This document shows positions 1 through 7,982 of a DNA stretch of 64,000 nt, one piece after another. Position numbers and translations under genes: made by a program. Origin of the DNA: Amorphoplanes digitatis (lineage in GTDB: Bacteria; Actinomycetota; Actinomycetes; Mycobacteriales; Micromonosporaceae). Every line of letters begins with the position of its first letter. Within the stretch, counting starts at the first letter, position 1. The notes beneath the pieces are model-generated. The model saw only the letters and a program-made list of their open reading frames with translations, was not told the origin of the DNA and searched no databases. The stretch is from NCBI RefSeq assembly GCF_014205335.1, contig NZ_JACHNH010000001.1:6318501-6382500 (forward strand). The letters are read 5' to 3'.

Positions 1-111
1 CCGATCGCCGCCCGCCCGCGCCGGGCGGGCACCCACGAGGACCGTGGCCGCACCCGCACCCAGCGCGCCGATCAGAGCACGCCGACCGACGCCGTCACCG
101 TTGCCTTCCAC
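1..111 (-). CDS. N-terminus of a Tat-exported protein (partial)
   Basis: Only the first 37 codons lie in the window; the gene runs off the left edge. A GTG start at 111 has a GGGAGC ribosome site upstream. The translation begins VEGNGDGVGRRALIGALGAG, followed by a hydrophobic stretch and ARPARA just before GGD. That is a twin-arginine signal peptide (GRRALIG) with an A-x-A signal peptidase site near residue 33, so the product is exported folded. Its function cannot be told from this fragment. The stretch from 112 to 383 between this gene and the next shows no gene I can support. Confidence 0.6.
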   Translation of the reverse strand, partial: MEGNGDGVGRRALIGALGAGAATVLVGARPARAGGDR

Positions 112-383
112 AAGCTGCTCCCTCTGCGCCCGCCGGCTCGCTCGCCGGTTCGGTGGGATCGTCGTGGTTCGCGGGGCGACGCGGCAATACCTTTCAGCCC
201 TGGCCAAATGATGCCCGGGCCTCGCGGCCTGACCAGCACGGGATCTCATGCCCGTCCGCCTACAACCGCGCCCGCCTTCTTGGGCAGCAACAACGCCCGC
301 GACCCCGCGGCCCGCCGCCGGCCACATGACCGCAGATACTTACTCAACGTCTGGCGTAGTGGCTGTGCGGCGCGTTGGGCGTA

Positions 384-752
384 TCAGGCGCGGTCGTGGA
401 GAGTGATCCGGTAGCCGTCGGGGTCGGCGAACGTGAACGTCCGGCCGAAGGGTCCGTCGATCGGTGCGGAGACGATGGTGTGGCCGTCGACGACGAGGGC
501 ATCGTGAATGTCCTGGACGTCTGTGGCATGGAGCCAGATCGCTGCACCGATGCCGGGCTGAGCGACGGAGGCGAGATCGGTGCCAGGAACGATGTCGCGG
601 AGAGCGAAAGCGATCGGCTTGGTCTCGAAGACGACGGCGTGCGGAGGTCCCGCCTGAGAGCGAACGAGGCCAAGGTACTGCTCGTAGAACGCCTGCGACG
701 CGTCGAGGTCGCGAGCTTGCAGGGAGATGAAGTCGGGGCCGGTGGCGGGCAT
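384..752 (-). CDS. VOC (glyoxalase/bleomycin-resistance) family protein
   Basis: A 122-residue single-module vicinal-oxygen-chelate protein. It starts MPATGPDFISLQARDLDA, contains the typical F-Y-E-Q-Y-L-G-L segment of the first beta-alpha unit, and ends with the family signature FTFADPDGYRITLHD. A longer reading frame exists upstream, but the ATG at 752 has AAGGAG eight bases ahead and fits the family's usual start. Such proteins act as metal-dependent dioxygenases, isomerases or drug-binding proteins; the substrate is not predictable. It is divergent from a MarR regulator and the two share an intergenic region holding two inverted repeats, so it is the probable target of that regulator, perhaps in response to an electrophile or phenolic compound (inference). 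Confidence 0.8.
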   Translation of the reverse strand: MPATGPDFISLQARDLDASQAFYEQYLGLVRSQAGPPHAVVFETKPIAFALRDIVPGTDLASVAQPGIGAAIWLHATDVQDIHDALVVDGHTIVSAPIDGPFGRTFTFADPDGYRITLHDRA

Positions 753-770
753 GATGGCGCTCCTTCGGGT

Positions 771-790
771 TGTGTCAGTCTCCTGACACA
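771..790. promoter_or_regulatory. Probable MarR operator 1 (perfect inverted repeat)
   Basis: TGTGTCAG-N4-CTGACACA is a perfect 8-bp inverted repeat with a TCTC spacer. It sits just upstream of the VOC gene (start at 752) and of the MarR gene (start at 816). The half-site TGTCAG is repeated in the second palindrome 28 bp away, centre to centre. Its size and location suit a winged-helix MarR dimer. Confidence 0.65.
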
Positions 791-800
791 CACGAAGGTA

Positions 801-816
801 TGTCAGAATGCTGACA
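801..816. promoter_or_regulatory. Probable MarR operator 2, overlapping the regulator's start codon
   Basis: TGTCAG-AATG-CTGACA is a perfect 6-bp inverted repeat with the same half-site as the repeat at 771-790. Its last base is the A of the MarR start codon. Occupancy would block the regulator's own expression, consistent with autorepression. Confidence 0.6.
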
Positions 817-1274
817 TGAGTCAAGACGATCCTGGCGTCGACCTGGAGACTTCACTGGGCTACCTGCTGAAAGAGGCGTCGAGTGCCCTCCGCGTAGCCA
901 TGGAGGCGGTGCTGCGGCCGCTTGGGATGACCGTGACGCACTACTCCTGCCTCGAGCTGCTGGCGCAACGCCCGGGCTTGTCCAACTCCGAGCTTGCGCG
1001 GGGAGCGTTCGTGACAAGGCAGTCGATGAACGTACTGCTTCAGACTTTGGAACGAGACGGGTATGTGACCAGGCCGGCGGAGGCACCCTTTGGAAAGGTT
1101 CTGCCGACGCGGCTCACGCCACGCGGTCGGCGAAGCCTCGCGAAGGCGTCCACCGCGGTCCGATCCGTCGAGGTCAGGATGCTGGGCGGTATGACTGCGG
1201 CCGAGCAGTCGGCTGCGTACGCCATTCTGCAGAACATGATCCGTTCCCTGAGGGACCCTGACGAGGGCGTGTGA
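816..1274 (+). CDS. MarR family transcriptional regulator
   Basis: A 152-residue winged-helix regulator starting MSQDDPGVDLETSLGYLLKE. The middle carries the MarR DNA-recognition region: HYSCLELLAQRPGLSNSELA, then FVTRQSMNVLLQTLERDGYV and a wing with a conserved R-L-T-P-R-G. The frame stays open far upstream over the VOC gene, but that part is antisense shadow. The ATG at 816 is chosen because it lies next to the operator and gives the normal family length. It probably represses itself and the divergent VOC gene through the two TGTCAG palindromes. The inducer is unknown. Downstream, 1275-1496 contains no convincing gene. Confidence 0.85.
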   Translation: MSQDDPGVDLETSLGYLLKEASSALRVAMEAVLRPLGMTVTHYSCLELLAQRPGLSNSELARGAFVTRQSMNVLLQTLERDGYVTRPAEAPFGKVLPTRLTPRGRRSLAKASTAVRSVEVRMLGGMTAAEQSAAYAILQNMIRSLRDPDEGV

Positions 1275-1496
1275 ATTTGTTCCCGGCGTCATCCTCGGCA
1301 CGATTCGCCCAGGACCCGAGCGCAGCGTCTGCGACCGACGCTCGGCGATCAGCGCGTCCATAGCCGCGCTGGCGTACACCAGGCCGCCACGGTTGCCAGC
1401 GCCCGTCGGCATAGCGGCAGCCAGGTATGCATGCTCTGCCGCAACACCTTGACCTTGGCCGCTGCCTTCATGACCGGATCACCGGCCAGCCCGCCG

Positions 1497-2651
1497 TCAC
1501 CCTGTCAGGTGAGAATCATCCACCGCCGTCGCGACGCCTGCAGGTTCGGCCGTCATTCTGGGCGCCGAGATGTCGATGAGATTGGCCAGGCGGGCGCGGT
1601 GCACCCCGGGCGTGCCGAGCGCGAGCTGGTCGGCCTTCGCGCGCTTGAGGTACAGGTGCGCCGGGTGCTCCCACGTCATGCCGATCCCGCCGTGCAGCTG
1701 CACCGCCTCCTCGGCCGCCGTCACCGCGAGATCGCCGCAGAATGCCTGCGCGACGGCGGTGGCGATCGACGCGTCCGGGTCCCCGGTCGCGAGGGTCACG
1801 GCGGCGTAGCGGGCGGCGGCATTGGCGGACTCGACGCCGGTGTACAGGTCGGCCAGCCGGTGCTTCAGCGCCTGGAAACCGCCGACGACCCTGCCGAACT
1901 GACGCCGCTCGTTGAGGTAGGCGACCGTGGTGTCCAGGCACCATCGCGCGACACCGACCTGTTCCGACGCCAGCAGCGCGGCCCCGGCCTGAAGTGCACG
2001 ACGCACGGCGCGCTCCCCATCGGCGACGACCAGCTCCCCGGCCGCACCGTCGACGGTGACGTCGGCCAGCTGCCGGGTCATGTCCAGCGAGACCACAGGG
2101 CGGATGCTCGCGGCGGAAGCCGGTACCGCGTAGACGCCGACGGACTCGCCATTGGCGGCCGGCACCAGCAGCACGTCGGCCTCTAGTGCCCCGGCGACGC
2201 TCGTGAACGCGCCGGTCAGCCGGCCGCCGGCGTCGGCGCGGGCCGCCGGGATGGCATCGTCAGGTGCGGTCGACAGCGGCACGGCGAGCGCGGCGGTGCG
2301 CTCGCCCGACGCGAGCGCGGCCAGAAGGTCACCTTCGGCGTCGAGCAGGACCGCGGACGCAATGACCGCACTGGTGAGGAACGGCACCGGGGCGACCGCG
2401 CGGCCCAGCTCCTCCAGGACGACTGCCGCCTCGCGGGCCGACGCCCCAACCCCACCGCGCTCCTCCGGCACCAGCAGCCCGGCCAGGCCCATCTCGGCGG
2501 CGAGCGCCTTCCATAGACCGTCCACGAGCGACCGGTCGCCGTCGTACATGGCGATCACCGCAGCCGGCTCGCAGCGGTCGGCGAGCAGGTCGCGCACGGA
2601 GGCGCGCAAGTCGTCCTCGACGTCGGAGTAGAGCAGGTCGGGGTCGCTCAC
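1497..2651 (-). CDS. Acyl-CoA dehydrogenase, last gene of the lipid catabolic operon
   Basis: A 384-residue flavoprotein of the acyl-CoA dehydrogenase family. It shows an N-terminal helical part (LLVPEERGGVGASAREAAVV), a middle beta region and a C-terminal segment with YLNERRQFGRVVGGFQALKH and HGGIGMTWEHPAHLYLKRAK. The start is taken as the GTG at 2651: it overlaps the preceding stop as GTGA and has AAGGAG eight bases ahead; the ATG at 2669 has no better signal. Middle-domain motifs are less canonical than in the adjacent dehydrogenase. In actinobacteria, overlapping pairs of such genes often form heterotetramers with only one catalytic subunit type; that is the likely arrangement here (inference). 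It acts on an unknown acyl-CoA. Confidence 0.85.
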   Translation of the reverse strand: MSDPDLLYSDVEDDLRASVRDLLADRCEPAAVIAMYDGDRSLVDGLWKALAAEMGLAGLLVPEERGGVGASAREAAVVLEELGRAVAPVPFLTSAVIASAVLLDAEGDLLAALASGERTAALAVPLSTAPDDAIPAARADAGGRLTGAFTSVAGALEADVLLVPAANGESVGVYAVPASAASIRPVVSLDMTRQLADVTVDGAAGELVVADGERAVRRALQAGAALLASEQVGVARWCLDTTVAYLNERRQFGRVVGGFQALKHRLADLYTGVESANAAARYAAVTLATGDPDASIATAVAQAFCGDLAVTAAEEAVQLHGGIGMTWEHPAHLYLKRAKADQLALGTPGVHRARLANLIDISAPRMTAEPAGVATAVDDSHLTG

Positions 2652-3844
2652 TTTCGGAGCTCCTTCCATGGGACGTCCTTGTCGACACGTGGTTCGGCGG
2701 GCAGTCCGAGCACGCGCTCGGCAACGATGTTGCGAAGGATCTCCGACGTGCCGCCCTCGATGGAGTTGCCCTTGGCGCGCAGGTAGCGGTAGCCCGCGTC
2801 CCGTTCGGTGAAATCGACCACCTCAGGCCGCACCATGGTCCAATCGGAGTAGCGCAGGCCGTCCTCACCCAGCAGCTCCAGCTCCAGTCCGGACAGCTGC
2901 TGGTTCAGCCGGGCGAAGGTGAGCTTCATCGCCGACCCCTCGGGCCCGGGCTGGCCGAGCGCCAGCTTCTGCCGCAGTCGCGCGCCGGTGAGCCGGGCGA
3001 CCTCCGCCTCGACCCAGAGCCGCAGCAGCCGGTCGTGCAGCTCCGGGGTGCGCCGGTGCGGCTGCTCGCGCCAGGTCCGCGCCACCACCCCGACCATGCC
3101 GCCCTCGCGCGGGCCGGCGCTCCCGCCGATGGCCACCCGCTCGTTGTTGAGGGTGGCCGTGGCCACCTCCCAACCCTGCCCCTCGGCCCCGAGCCGCTGG
3201 GCGTCCGGGATCCGAACGTCGGTGAGGAAGACCTCGTTGAACTCCGCCTCGCCGGTGAGCTGCCGCAGCGGTCGCACATCGACGCCGGGGACGGTCATGT
3301 CGCAGAGGAAGTAACTGAGGCCGCGGTGCTTGGGCACGTCGGGGTTGGTACGGGCGACCAGAATCGCGAACCGGGCGCTATGCGCGCCCGTGGTCCACAC
3401 TTTCTGGCCGTTGACCACCCACTCGTCACCGTCGCGCACCGCGCGGGTGGCCATCGCGGCGAGGTCGGAGCCGGCGCCGGGCTCGCTGAACAGCTGGCAC
3501 CACACCTCCTCGCCGGTCCACAGTGGCTTGAGAAATCGCTGTTTCTGCTTCTCGGTGCCGAAGGCGAGGATGGTCGGCGCCGCCATACCCAGGCCGATCC
3601 CGTTCGCCAACCGGTTGTTGTCGGGCGCACCGGCCTCGTCGAAGAGCTGGTCGACCTCGAGCTGCAAGGCCCGCGGCAGCCCCAGCCCGCCGTGCCCATC
3701 GGGGAAGGACACCCAGGCCAGCCCGGCGTCGTAGCGGGCCCGGAGAAACTCCAGCCGGTCGCTCGTCAGGGGGTCGTGCGCGGCCAGGAAGTCGGCGACC
3801 CGGCGCCGAAGGTCCGCATGCATCGCGGTTTCGTCTGCGGTCAT
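2648..3844 (-). CDS. Acyl-CoA dehydrogenase
   Basis: A 398-residue FAD-dependent acyl-CoA dehydrogenase starting MTADETAMHADLRRRVADFL. Recognisable parts are the flavin/substrate segment WCQLFSEPGAGSDLA (around residue 140), the beta-domain sequence VNGQKVWTTGAHSA and the C-terminal signature GNSIEGGTSEILRNIVAERV. It oxidises an acyl-CoA to the 2-enoyl-CoA and passes electrons to electron-transfer flavoprotein. The ATG overlaps the upstream stop as ATGA, and the next dehydrogenase overlaps this stop, so the three dehydrogenase genes are translationally coupled. The chain-length or steroid-type substrate cannot be told. Confidence 0.9.
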   Translation of the reverse strand: MTADETAMHADLRRRVADFLAAHDPLTSDRLEFLRARYDAGLAWVSFPDGHGGLGLPRALQLEVDQLFDEAGAPDNNRLANGIGLGMAAPTILAFGTEKQKQRFLKPLWTGEEVWCQLFSEPGAGSDLAAMATRAVRDGDEWVVNGQKVWTTGAHSARFAILVARTNPDVPKHRGLSYFLCDMTVPGVDVRPLRQLTGEAEFNEVFLTDVRIPDAQRLGAEGQGWEVATATLNNERVAIGGSAGPREGGMVGVVARTWREQPHRRTPELHDRLLRLWVEAEVARLTGARLRQKLALGQPGPEGSAMKLTFARLNQQLSGLELELLGEDGLRYSDWTMVRPEVVDFTERDAGYRYLRAKGNSIEGGTSEILRNIVAERVLGLPAEPRVDKDVPWKELRK

Positions 3845-5073
3845 CGTGACTCCCGTGCGGTGGCCTGGCGGCGCAGTTCGTGGCGGGCCAGGGCGTTCTT
3901 GTGCACCTCGTCGGGTCCGTCGGCGAAGCGCAGCGTGCGGATCTGGGCGTAGGCGTACGCCAGCGGGAAGTCCTGCGACAGGCCGGCGGCGCCGTGCACC
4001 TGGATGGCCTTGTCGAGGATCCACTGCACGGTCGCCGGGGTGGCGATCTTGATCGCCTGGATCTCGGTGTGCGCGCCCTTGTTGCCGACGGTGTCCATCA
4101 ACCAGGCGGTCTTGAGCACGAGCAGGCGCAGCTGTTCGACCCGCACCCGGGACTCGGCGATCCAGTCACGCACGACCCCCTGCTCGGAGATCGGCTTGCC
4201 GAAGGCGATCCGCTCCTCGGCTCGGGCACACATCAGCTCGATCGCCCGCTCGGCCACGCCGATGGAACGCATGCAGTGGTGGATCCGGCCGGGGCCGAGC
4301 CGGGCCTGCGCGATGGCGAACCCGTCACCCTCTCCACCGATCAGGTTCTCCGCAGGCACCCGGACGTCGCGGAACTCAAGCTCCGCGTGGCCGCCGTGGC
4401 TGTGGTCGTCGTACCCGAACACCTCCATGCCGCGCGTGATCTCCACGCCCGGTGCGTCGCGGGGTACCAGGATCATCGACTGCTGGCGGTGCCGGTCGGC
4501 GGCCGGGTCGGTCTTCCCCATCACGATGAGGATCTTCGCGTTGGGGTTCATCGCACCGCTGATCCACCACTTGCGGCCGTTGATCAGGTAGTGGTCGCCG
4601 TCCCGTTCGATCCGGGTGGCGATGTTGGTGGCGTCCGAGGATGCGACCTTGGGCTCGGTCATCGCGAAGGCCGAGCGGATATGGCCCTCGAGCAGTGGCT
4701 GCAGCCACTCCTTGCGCTGCGCCTCGCTGCCGAACTGCGCCAGTACCTCCGCGTTCCCGGTGTCGGGTGCGGAGCAGTTGAGCGCGGGCGGGGCCAGGTG
4801 GCTGCTGCGGCCGGTGATCTCGGCCAGCGGGGCGTACTGCAGGTTGGTCAGCCCGGCGCCGTGCTCCCCCGGGAGGAAGAGGTTCCACAGGCCGCGGCGG
4901 CGTGCCTCGGCCCGCAGCTCGGCGAGCACCGGCACCGAGTCCCAGGCCCACCGGTCCTCGAGCTGACCGAGTTGCTCGTGGAAGACCGGCTCGGCCGGGT
5001 AGACGTGGCTGTCCATGAACTCGAGCAGTCCGGCCCGCAGCTCCTCGGTCCTGGCATCGAACTGGAAATCCAT
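3841..5073 (-). CDS. ACAD10/ACAD11-type acyl-CoA dehydrogenase
   Basis: A 410-residue acyl-CoA dehydrogenase, closer to the dehydrogenase part of eukaryotic ACAD10/ACAD11 than to its neighbours. Hallmarks are the segment AMTEPKVASSDATNIATRIE, INGRKWWISGAMNP, the run RLGPGRIHHCMRSIGVAERA and LRFADGPDEVHKNALARHEL. It sits directly after an APH-fold kinase gene (TGATG overlap), and a kinase-dehydrogenase pairing is exactly the ACAD11 arrangement. ACAD11-type enzymes and bacterial levulinate pathways handle 4-hydroxyacyl-CoAs that have first been phosphorylated; that role is inferred here from sequence resemblance and gene order. Confidence 0.88.
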   Translation of the reverse strand: MDFQFDARTEELRAGLLEFMDSHVYPAEPVFHEQLGQLEDRWAWDSVPVLAELRAEARRRGLWNLFLPGEHGAGLTNLQYAPLAEITGRSSHLAPPALNCSAPDTGNAEVLAQFGSEAQRKEWLQPLLEGHIRSAFAMTEPKVASSDATNIATRIERDGDHYLINGRKWWISGAMNPNAKILIVMGKTDPAADRHRQQSMILVPRDAPGVEITRGMEVFGYDDHSHGGHAELEFRDVRVPAENLIGGEGDGFAIAQARLGPGRIHHCMRSIGVAERAIELMCARAEERIAFGKPISEQGVVRDWIAESRVRVEQLRLLVLKTAWLMDTVGNKGAHTEIQAIKIATPATVQWILDKAIQVHGAAGLSQDFPLAYAYAQIRTLRFADGPDEVHKNALARHELRRQATARESR

Positions 5074-6107
5074 CAGTACTGCTCCTTCAGTGACGCGAGC
5101 CCCGCGTCGAGAATGGGAAAGATGGCGTCACCCATGCGGTCGAAACCGGAACCGACCGTCTGGCCGCGCAGATGGCGATAGTGGATGCCCTCGAGGATCG
5201 CGGCCAGCTTGAACGATGCGAGGCCGAGGTAGAAGCCGAACCGGGACAGGTCGCGGTCGCTGCGCGCGGTGTAACGCTCGATGAGCTCGTCCTCGTTGAG
5301 GAAGCCCGCCGCCGACGACGCGTCGGCCACGACGTTTCCGCCGAGCAGCGTGCCGAGCCGCTGGTAGACCACCAACAGCGCCAGGTCGGTGAGCGGGTCG
5401 CCGATCGTGGCCATCTCCCAGTCGATGACGGCGACGGGACGGTCGTTGTCGTCGACGAGGACGTTGTCGAGCCGGTAGTCGCCGTGCACCACACCGGGCG
5501 CGGTCTCCGCCGGCACGCCTGCCGCGAGCCGGGCGTGCAGTTCGTCCGCGGCGGGCAGGTCGCGGCTGTGCGAGGCGTCGAGCTGCTTGCGCCAGCGCCG
5601 CACCTGCCGGGCCAGGAATCCCTCCGGGCGGCCGAAGTCGCCGAGCCCGATCGCGGCCGGGTCGACCTCGTGCAGGATCGACAGGACGTCTATCAGCCCG
5701 ATCGAGATCGCCCGGGTCCGCTCGGCGCCGATCGGCTGGAGCTCGGCGGCGTACCGGTACGGCGTACCGGCGACACGCTCCATCACGTAGAACGGCGCAC
5801 CCAGCACGCCCTCGTCCCGGCACAGCGCGTAGGTCCCCGGCACGGGCACCCCGGTGTCCCGCAGCGCCGACATCACGCGGAACTCGCGCGCCATGTCGTG
5901 CGCGGTCGCGAGCACGTGCCCCAGGGGCGGCCTCCGGACGATCCAGGTGGCCCGGCCGTCGGTCACCTCGTAGGTGAGGTTGGACCGTCCCCCGGCGATG
6001 AGCCGGGCCCTGAGCGGCCCGTCGGCCGCGCCGGGCACCGTTGCCGCGAACCAGGCGGCGAGCCGGGCAAGGTCGAGGCCGGGCGGGTCGTGCGCGATCG
6101 TGGACAT
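5073..6107 (-). CDS. APH-fold phosphotransferase (ACAD10/11 kinase-domain-like)
   Basis: A 344-residue aminoglycoside-phosphotransferase-fold kinase. The catalytic loop reads VVHGDYRLDNVLV (catalytic D210, N215) and the metal-binding motif is AVIDWEMATIGDP (D229). The N-lobe shows GGRSNLTYEV and WIVRRPP. It is not an antibiotic-resistance enzyme by context: it lies between a MaoC hydratase and an ACAD11-like dehydrogenase with TGATG overlaps on both sides. Kinases of this subgroup phosphorylate hydroxyacyl-CoA hydroxyls so that the oxygen can be eliminated. The ATG at 6107 is chosen because it overlaps the upstream stop. Confidence 0.85.
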   Translation of the reverse strand: MSTIAHDPPGLDLARLAAWFAATVPGAADGPLRARLIAGGRSNLTYEVTDGRATWIVRRPPLGHVLATAHDMAREFRVMSALRDTGVPVPGTYALCRDEGVLGAPFYVMERVAGTPYRYAAELQPIGAERTRAISIGLIDVLSILHEVDPAAIGLGDFGRPEGFLARQVRRWRKQLDASHSRDLPAADELHARLAAGVPAETAPGVVHGDYRLDNVLVDDNDRPVAVIDWEMATIGDPLTDLALLVVYQRLGTLLGGNVVADASSAAGFLNEDELIERYTARSDRDLSRFGFYLGLASFKLAAILEGIHYRHLRGQTVGSGFDRMGDAIFPILDAGLASLKEQY

Positions 6108-6559
6108 CACGCCACCAGCACGCTGACCGTCTCGGCCACGCAGGCCGGTTTGTCCGCACCTTCGCGCTCGACGGTGACCCGGGTGATGACCTGGTGCCCG
6201 CCGCCGCCCGGCTGCACCGACAGCAGTTCGACCCCCGCCCGCACCTGCGTGTCCACCGGCACCGGTGAGGGGAAGCGGACCTTGTTGGCGCCGTAGTTGA
6301 CGCCCATCCGCACGCCCTCGACGGTGAACACCTGCCAGACCAGCGTCGGCACCAGCGACAGCGTGAGGTACCCGTGCGCGATGGTGCCGCCGAACGGGCC
6401 GGCCGCGGCCTTCGCCGGGTCGACGTGGATCCACTGGTGGTCGCCGGTGGCCTCGGCGAAGGTGTCGATCTGCCGTTGGGTGACGGTGTGCCAGCCGGAG
6501 TACCCGAGGTGGGTGCCGACGGCCCGCTCCAACTCCTCGATGCCCTGGAACACCTTCAT
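6107..6559 (-). CDS. MaoC family dehydratase (single hotdog domain)
   Basis: A 150-residue hotdog protein with the R-specific enoyl-CoA hydratase signature: FAEATGDHQWIHVDPAKA followed by GPFGGTIAHGYLTLSLVP. The Asp and His of this segment are the hydratase catalytic pair. It probably hydrates the enoyl-CoA made by the dehydrogenases of the same operon, or removes water in the reverse sense. ATGA overlap with the upstream SDR and TGATG overlap with the downstream kinase couple it to both. Confidence 0.88.
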   Translation of the reverse strand: MKVFQGIEELERAVGTHLGYSGWHTVTQRQIDTFAEATGDHQWIHVDPAKAAAGPFGGTIAHGYLTLSLVPTLVWQVFTVEGVRMGVNYGANKVRFPSPVPVDTQVRAGVELLSVQPGGGGHQVITRVTVEREGADKPACVAETVSVLVA

Positions 6560-7317
6560 GCTTTCGGCCCTCCCGCCACGTAGAGCACCTGGCCGGAGAC
6601 GAAGCCGGCGCCCTCGCTGACGAAGAACGACACGGCGTGCGCGATGTCCTCCGGCGTGCCGGTGCGGGCCACCGGGATCTCCGCGGCCGCGGCCTTCTTG
6701 AGTTCCTCGAACGGCACGCCGATGCGTTCGGCGGTGGCGGCGGTCATCTCGGTCTCGATGAAGCCGGGCGCGATCGCGTTGACGGTGACGCCGAACTTGC
6801 CCAGCTCGATGGCCAGCGTCTTGGTGAAGCCCTGCACACCGGCCTTCGCCGCGGAGTAGTTGGCCTGGCCGCGGTTGCCGAGCGCGGAGGTGCTGGACAG
6901 GTTGACGATCCGGCCCCAGCGGGCCTCCAGCTGGTGCTTCTGCACCTCGCGGGACATCAGGAACGAGCCGCGCAGGTGCACGTTCATGACCGCGTCCCAG
7001 TCGTCGGCGGTCATCTTGAACAGCAGGTTGTCGCGGAGGATGCCGGCGTTGTTGACCAGCACGGTCGGCGCGCCCAGCTCCTGGGCGATCCGCGCGACGC
7101 CGGCTCGCACGGCCCGCTCGTCGCTCACGTCGATGCCCAGCGCGACGGCCCGGCCCCCGGCGCGCTCGATCTCCTCGACGACGGGCTTGCCGGCCGCCTC
7201 GTCCAGGTCCACGACGGCGACGGCGAGGCCGTCCGCGGCGAGCCGCTTCGCGACGCCGGCGCCGATGCCACGGGCCGCGCCGGTGACGATCGCGATGCGG
7301 GTGGTGGTGGTGGTCAT
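6556..7317 (-). CDS. SDR family oxidoreductase, FabG-like
   Basis: A 253-residue classical short-chain dehydrogenase. The Rossmann motif is TGAARGIGAG, with NNAGIL in the middle, catalytic Ser in LSSTSALGNRG and the Tyr-Lys pair in NYSAAKAG. The ATG at 7317 has AGGAG eight bases ahead. The GTG at 7326 overlaps the upstream stop but falls inside the ribosome site, so it is less likely. Expected reaction: NAD(P)-dependent oxidation of a 3-hydroxyacyl-CoA, or reduction of the ketone, in the same pathway as the adjacent MaoC hydratase. Confidence 0.88.
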   Translation of the reverse strand: MTTTTTRIAIVTGAARGIGAGVAKRLAADGLAVAVVDLDEAAGKPVVEEIERAGGRAVALGIDVSDERAVRAGVARIAQELGAPTVLVNNAGILRDNLLFKMTADDWDAVMNVHLRGSFLMSREVQKHQLEARWGRIVNLSSTSALGNRGQANYSAAKAGVQGFTKTLAIELGKFGVTVNAIAPGFIETEMTAATAERIGVPFEELKKAAAAEIPVARTGTPEDIAHAVSFFVSEGAGFVSGQVLYVAGGPKA

Positions 7318-7322
7318 GTAGG

Positions 7323-7982
7323 TCACTCCTGTCGTTGCGGGGTCAGGCCGGGGATCAGCTCGGCGATGGCCGTCCGGGTGGTGGCCGCATCGGTGTGCAG
7401 CAGTGCCCGCATGCCCACCGCCCGCGCGCCGGCCAGGTTGGGCTCGGCGTCGTCAACGAACAGCACGCGCTCGGCCCGCAGACCCAACCGCTTGAGCATG
7501 AGGTGGTAGATCGGCGCGAGCGGCTTGCGCAGCCCTACCTCGCCGGAGATGACGACCGGGTCGAGCAGCGCATCGATCCGGTCGCGCGGATAGGTGTTGC
7601 CCCAGCTGTTGGACAGCATCCCGACGCGCGCGCCGAGGTCGCGCAGGCTCCTGGCCAGCGCGAACATCTCCGGGTCCGGCCGCAATCCGGCGAAAAGCCG
7701 GCCCAGCACGCCGACGGGATGCACCGGGTCGCCGTGGACGGTGGTCAGTTCGGCGGCGAGCAGCGCGTCGAACTCCGTGACGGACAGCTGCCCCGTCTCC
7801 AACCGGTGGATCGGGGTGCCGTCCGGGGCGTCGCGGGACAGCCAGGCCTTCAGCGTGCGGGAGAACGACGCCGGGTCGATGCCATCGGACTCGATCCAGG
7901 CGGCGATGGAGTCGCGGACGGGTCCGGTCAGTACGCCGCCGTAGTCGAAGATGACGGCGTCCACGAGGCGTTGGGCGCTCAT
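7323..7982 (-). CDS. HAD-like hydrolase (ACAD10 N-domain-like)
   Basis: A 219-residue HAD protein starting MSAQRLVDAVIFDYGGVLTG. Motif I is D13-Y-G-G-V, so the usual second Asp of phosphatases is replaced by Gly, as in the HAD domains of ACAD10 and soluble epoxide hydrolase. Motif II is MLSNSWGN, the conserved Lys is in LRKPLAPIY and motif IV is FVDDAEPNLAGA. The start at 7982 overlaps the upstream stop as ATGA. With the kinase and the ACAD11-like dehydrogenase of the same operon it reproduces, as separate genes, the three parts of eukaryotic ACAD10. Its substrate is unknown. Confidence 0.85.
   Translation of the reverse strand: MSAQRLVDAVIFDYGGVLTGPVRDSIAAWIESDGIDPASFSRTLKAWLSRDAPDGTPIHRLETGQLSVTEFDALLAAELTTVHGDPVHPVGVLGRLFAGLRPDPEMFALARSLRDLGARVGMLSNSWGNTYPRDRIDALLDPVVISGEVGLRKPLAPIYHLMLKRLGLRAERVLFVDDAEPNLAGARAVGMRALLHTDAATTRTAIAELIPGLTPQRQE

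Noticed and set aside
375..815. N-terminal extension of the MarR frame
   Set aside because: It lies antisense over the VOC gene, and a MarR protein begins naturally at the ATG at 816.
852..1412. 186-codon minus-strand frame opposite the MarR gene
   Set aside because: Most of it is the complement of the MarR coding sequence; the 1290-1412 part shows no recognisable family.
5073..6107. Aminoglycoside phosphotransferase as a resistance gene
   Set aside because: The kinase motifs are present, but the operon and the subgroup features fit an ACAD10/11-type metabolic kinase, not drug resistance.
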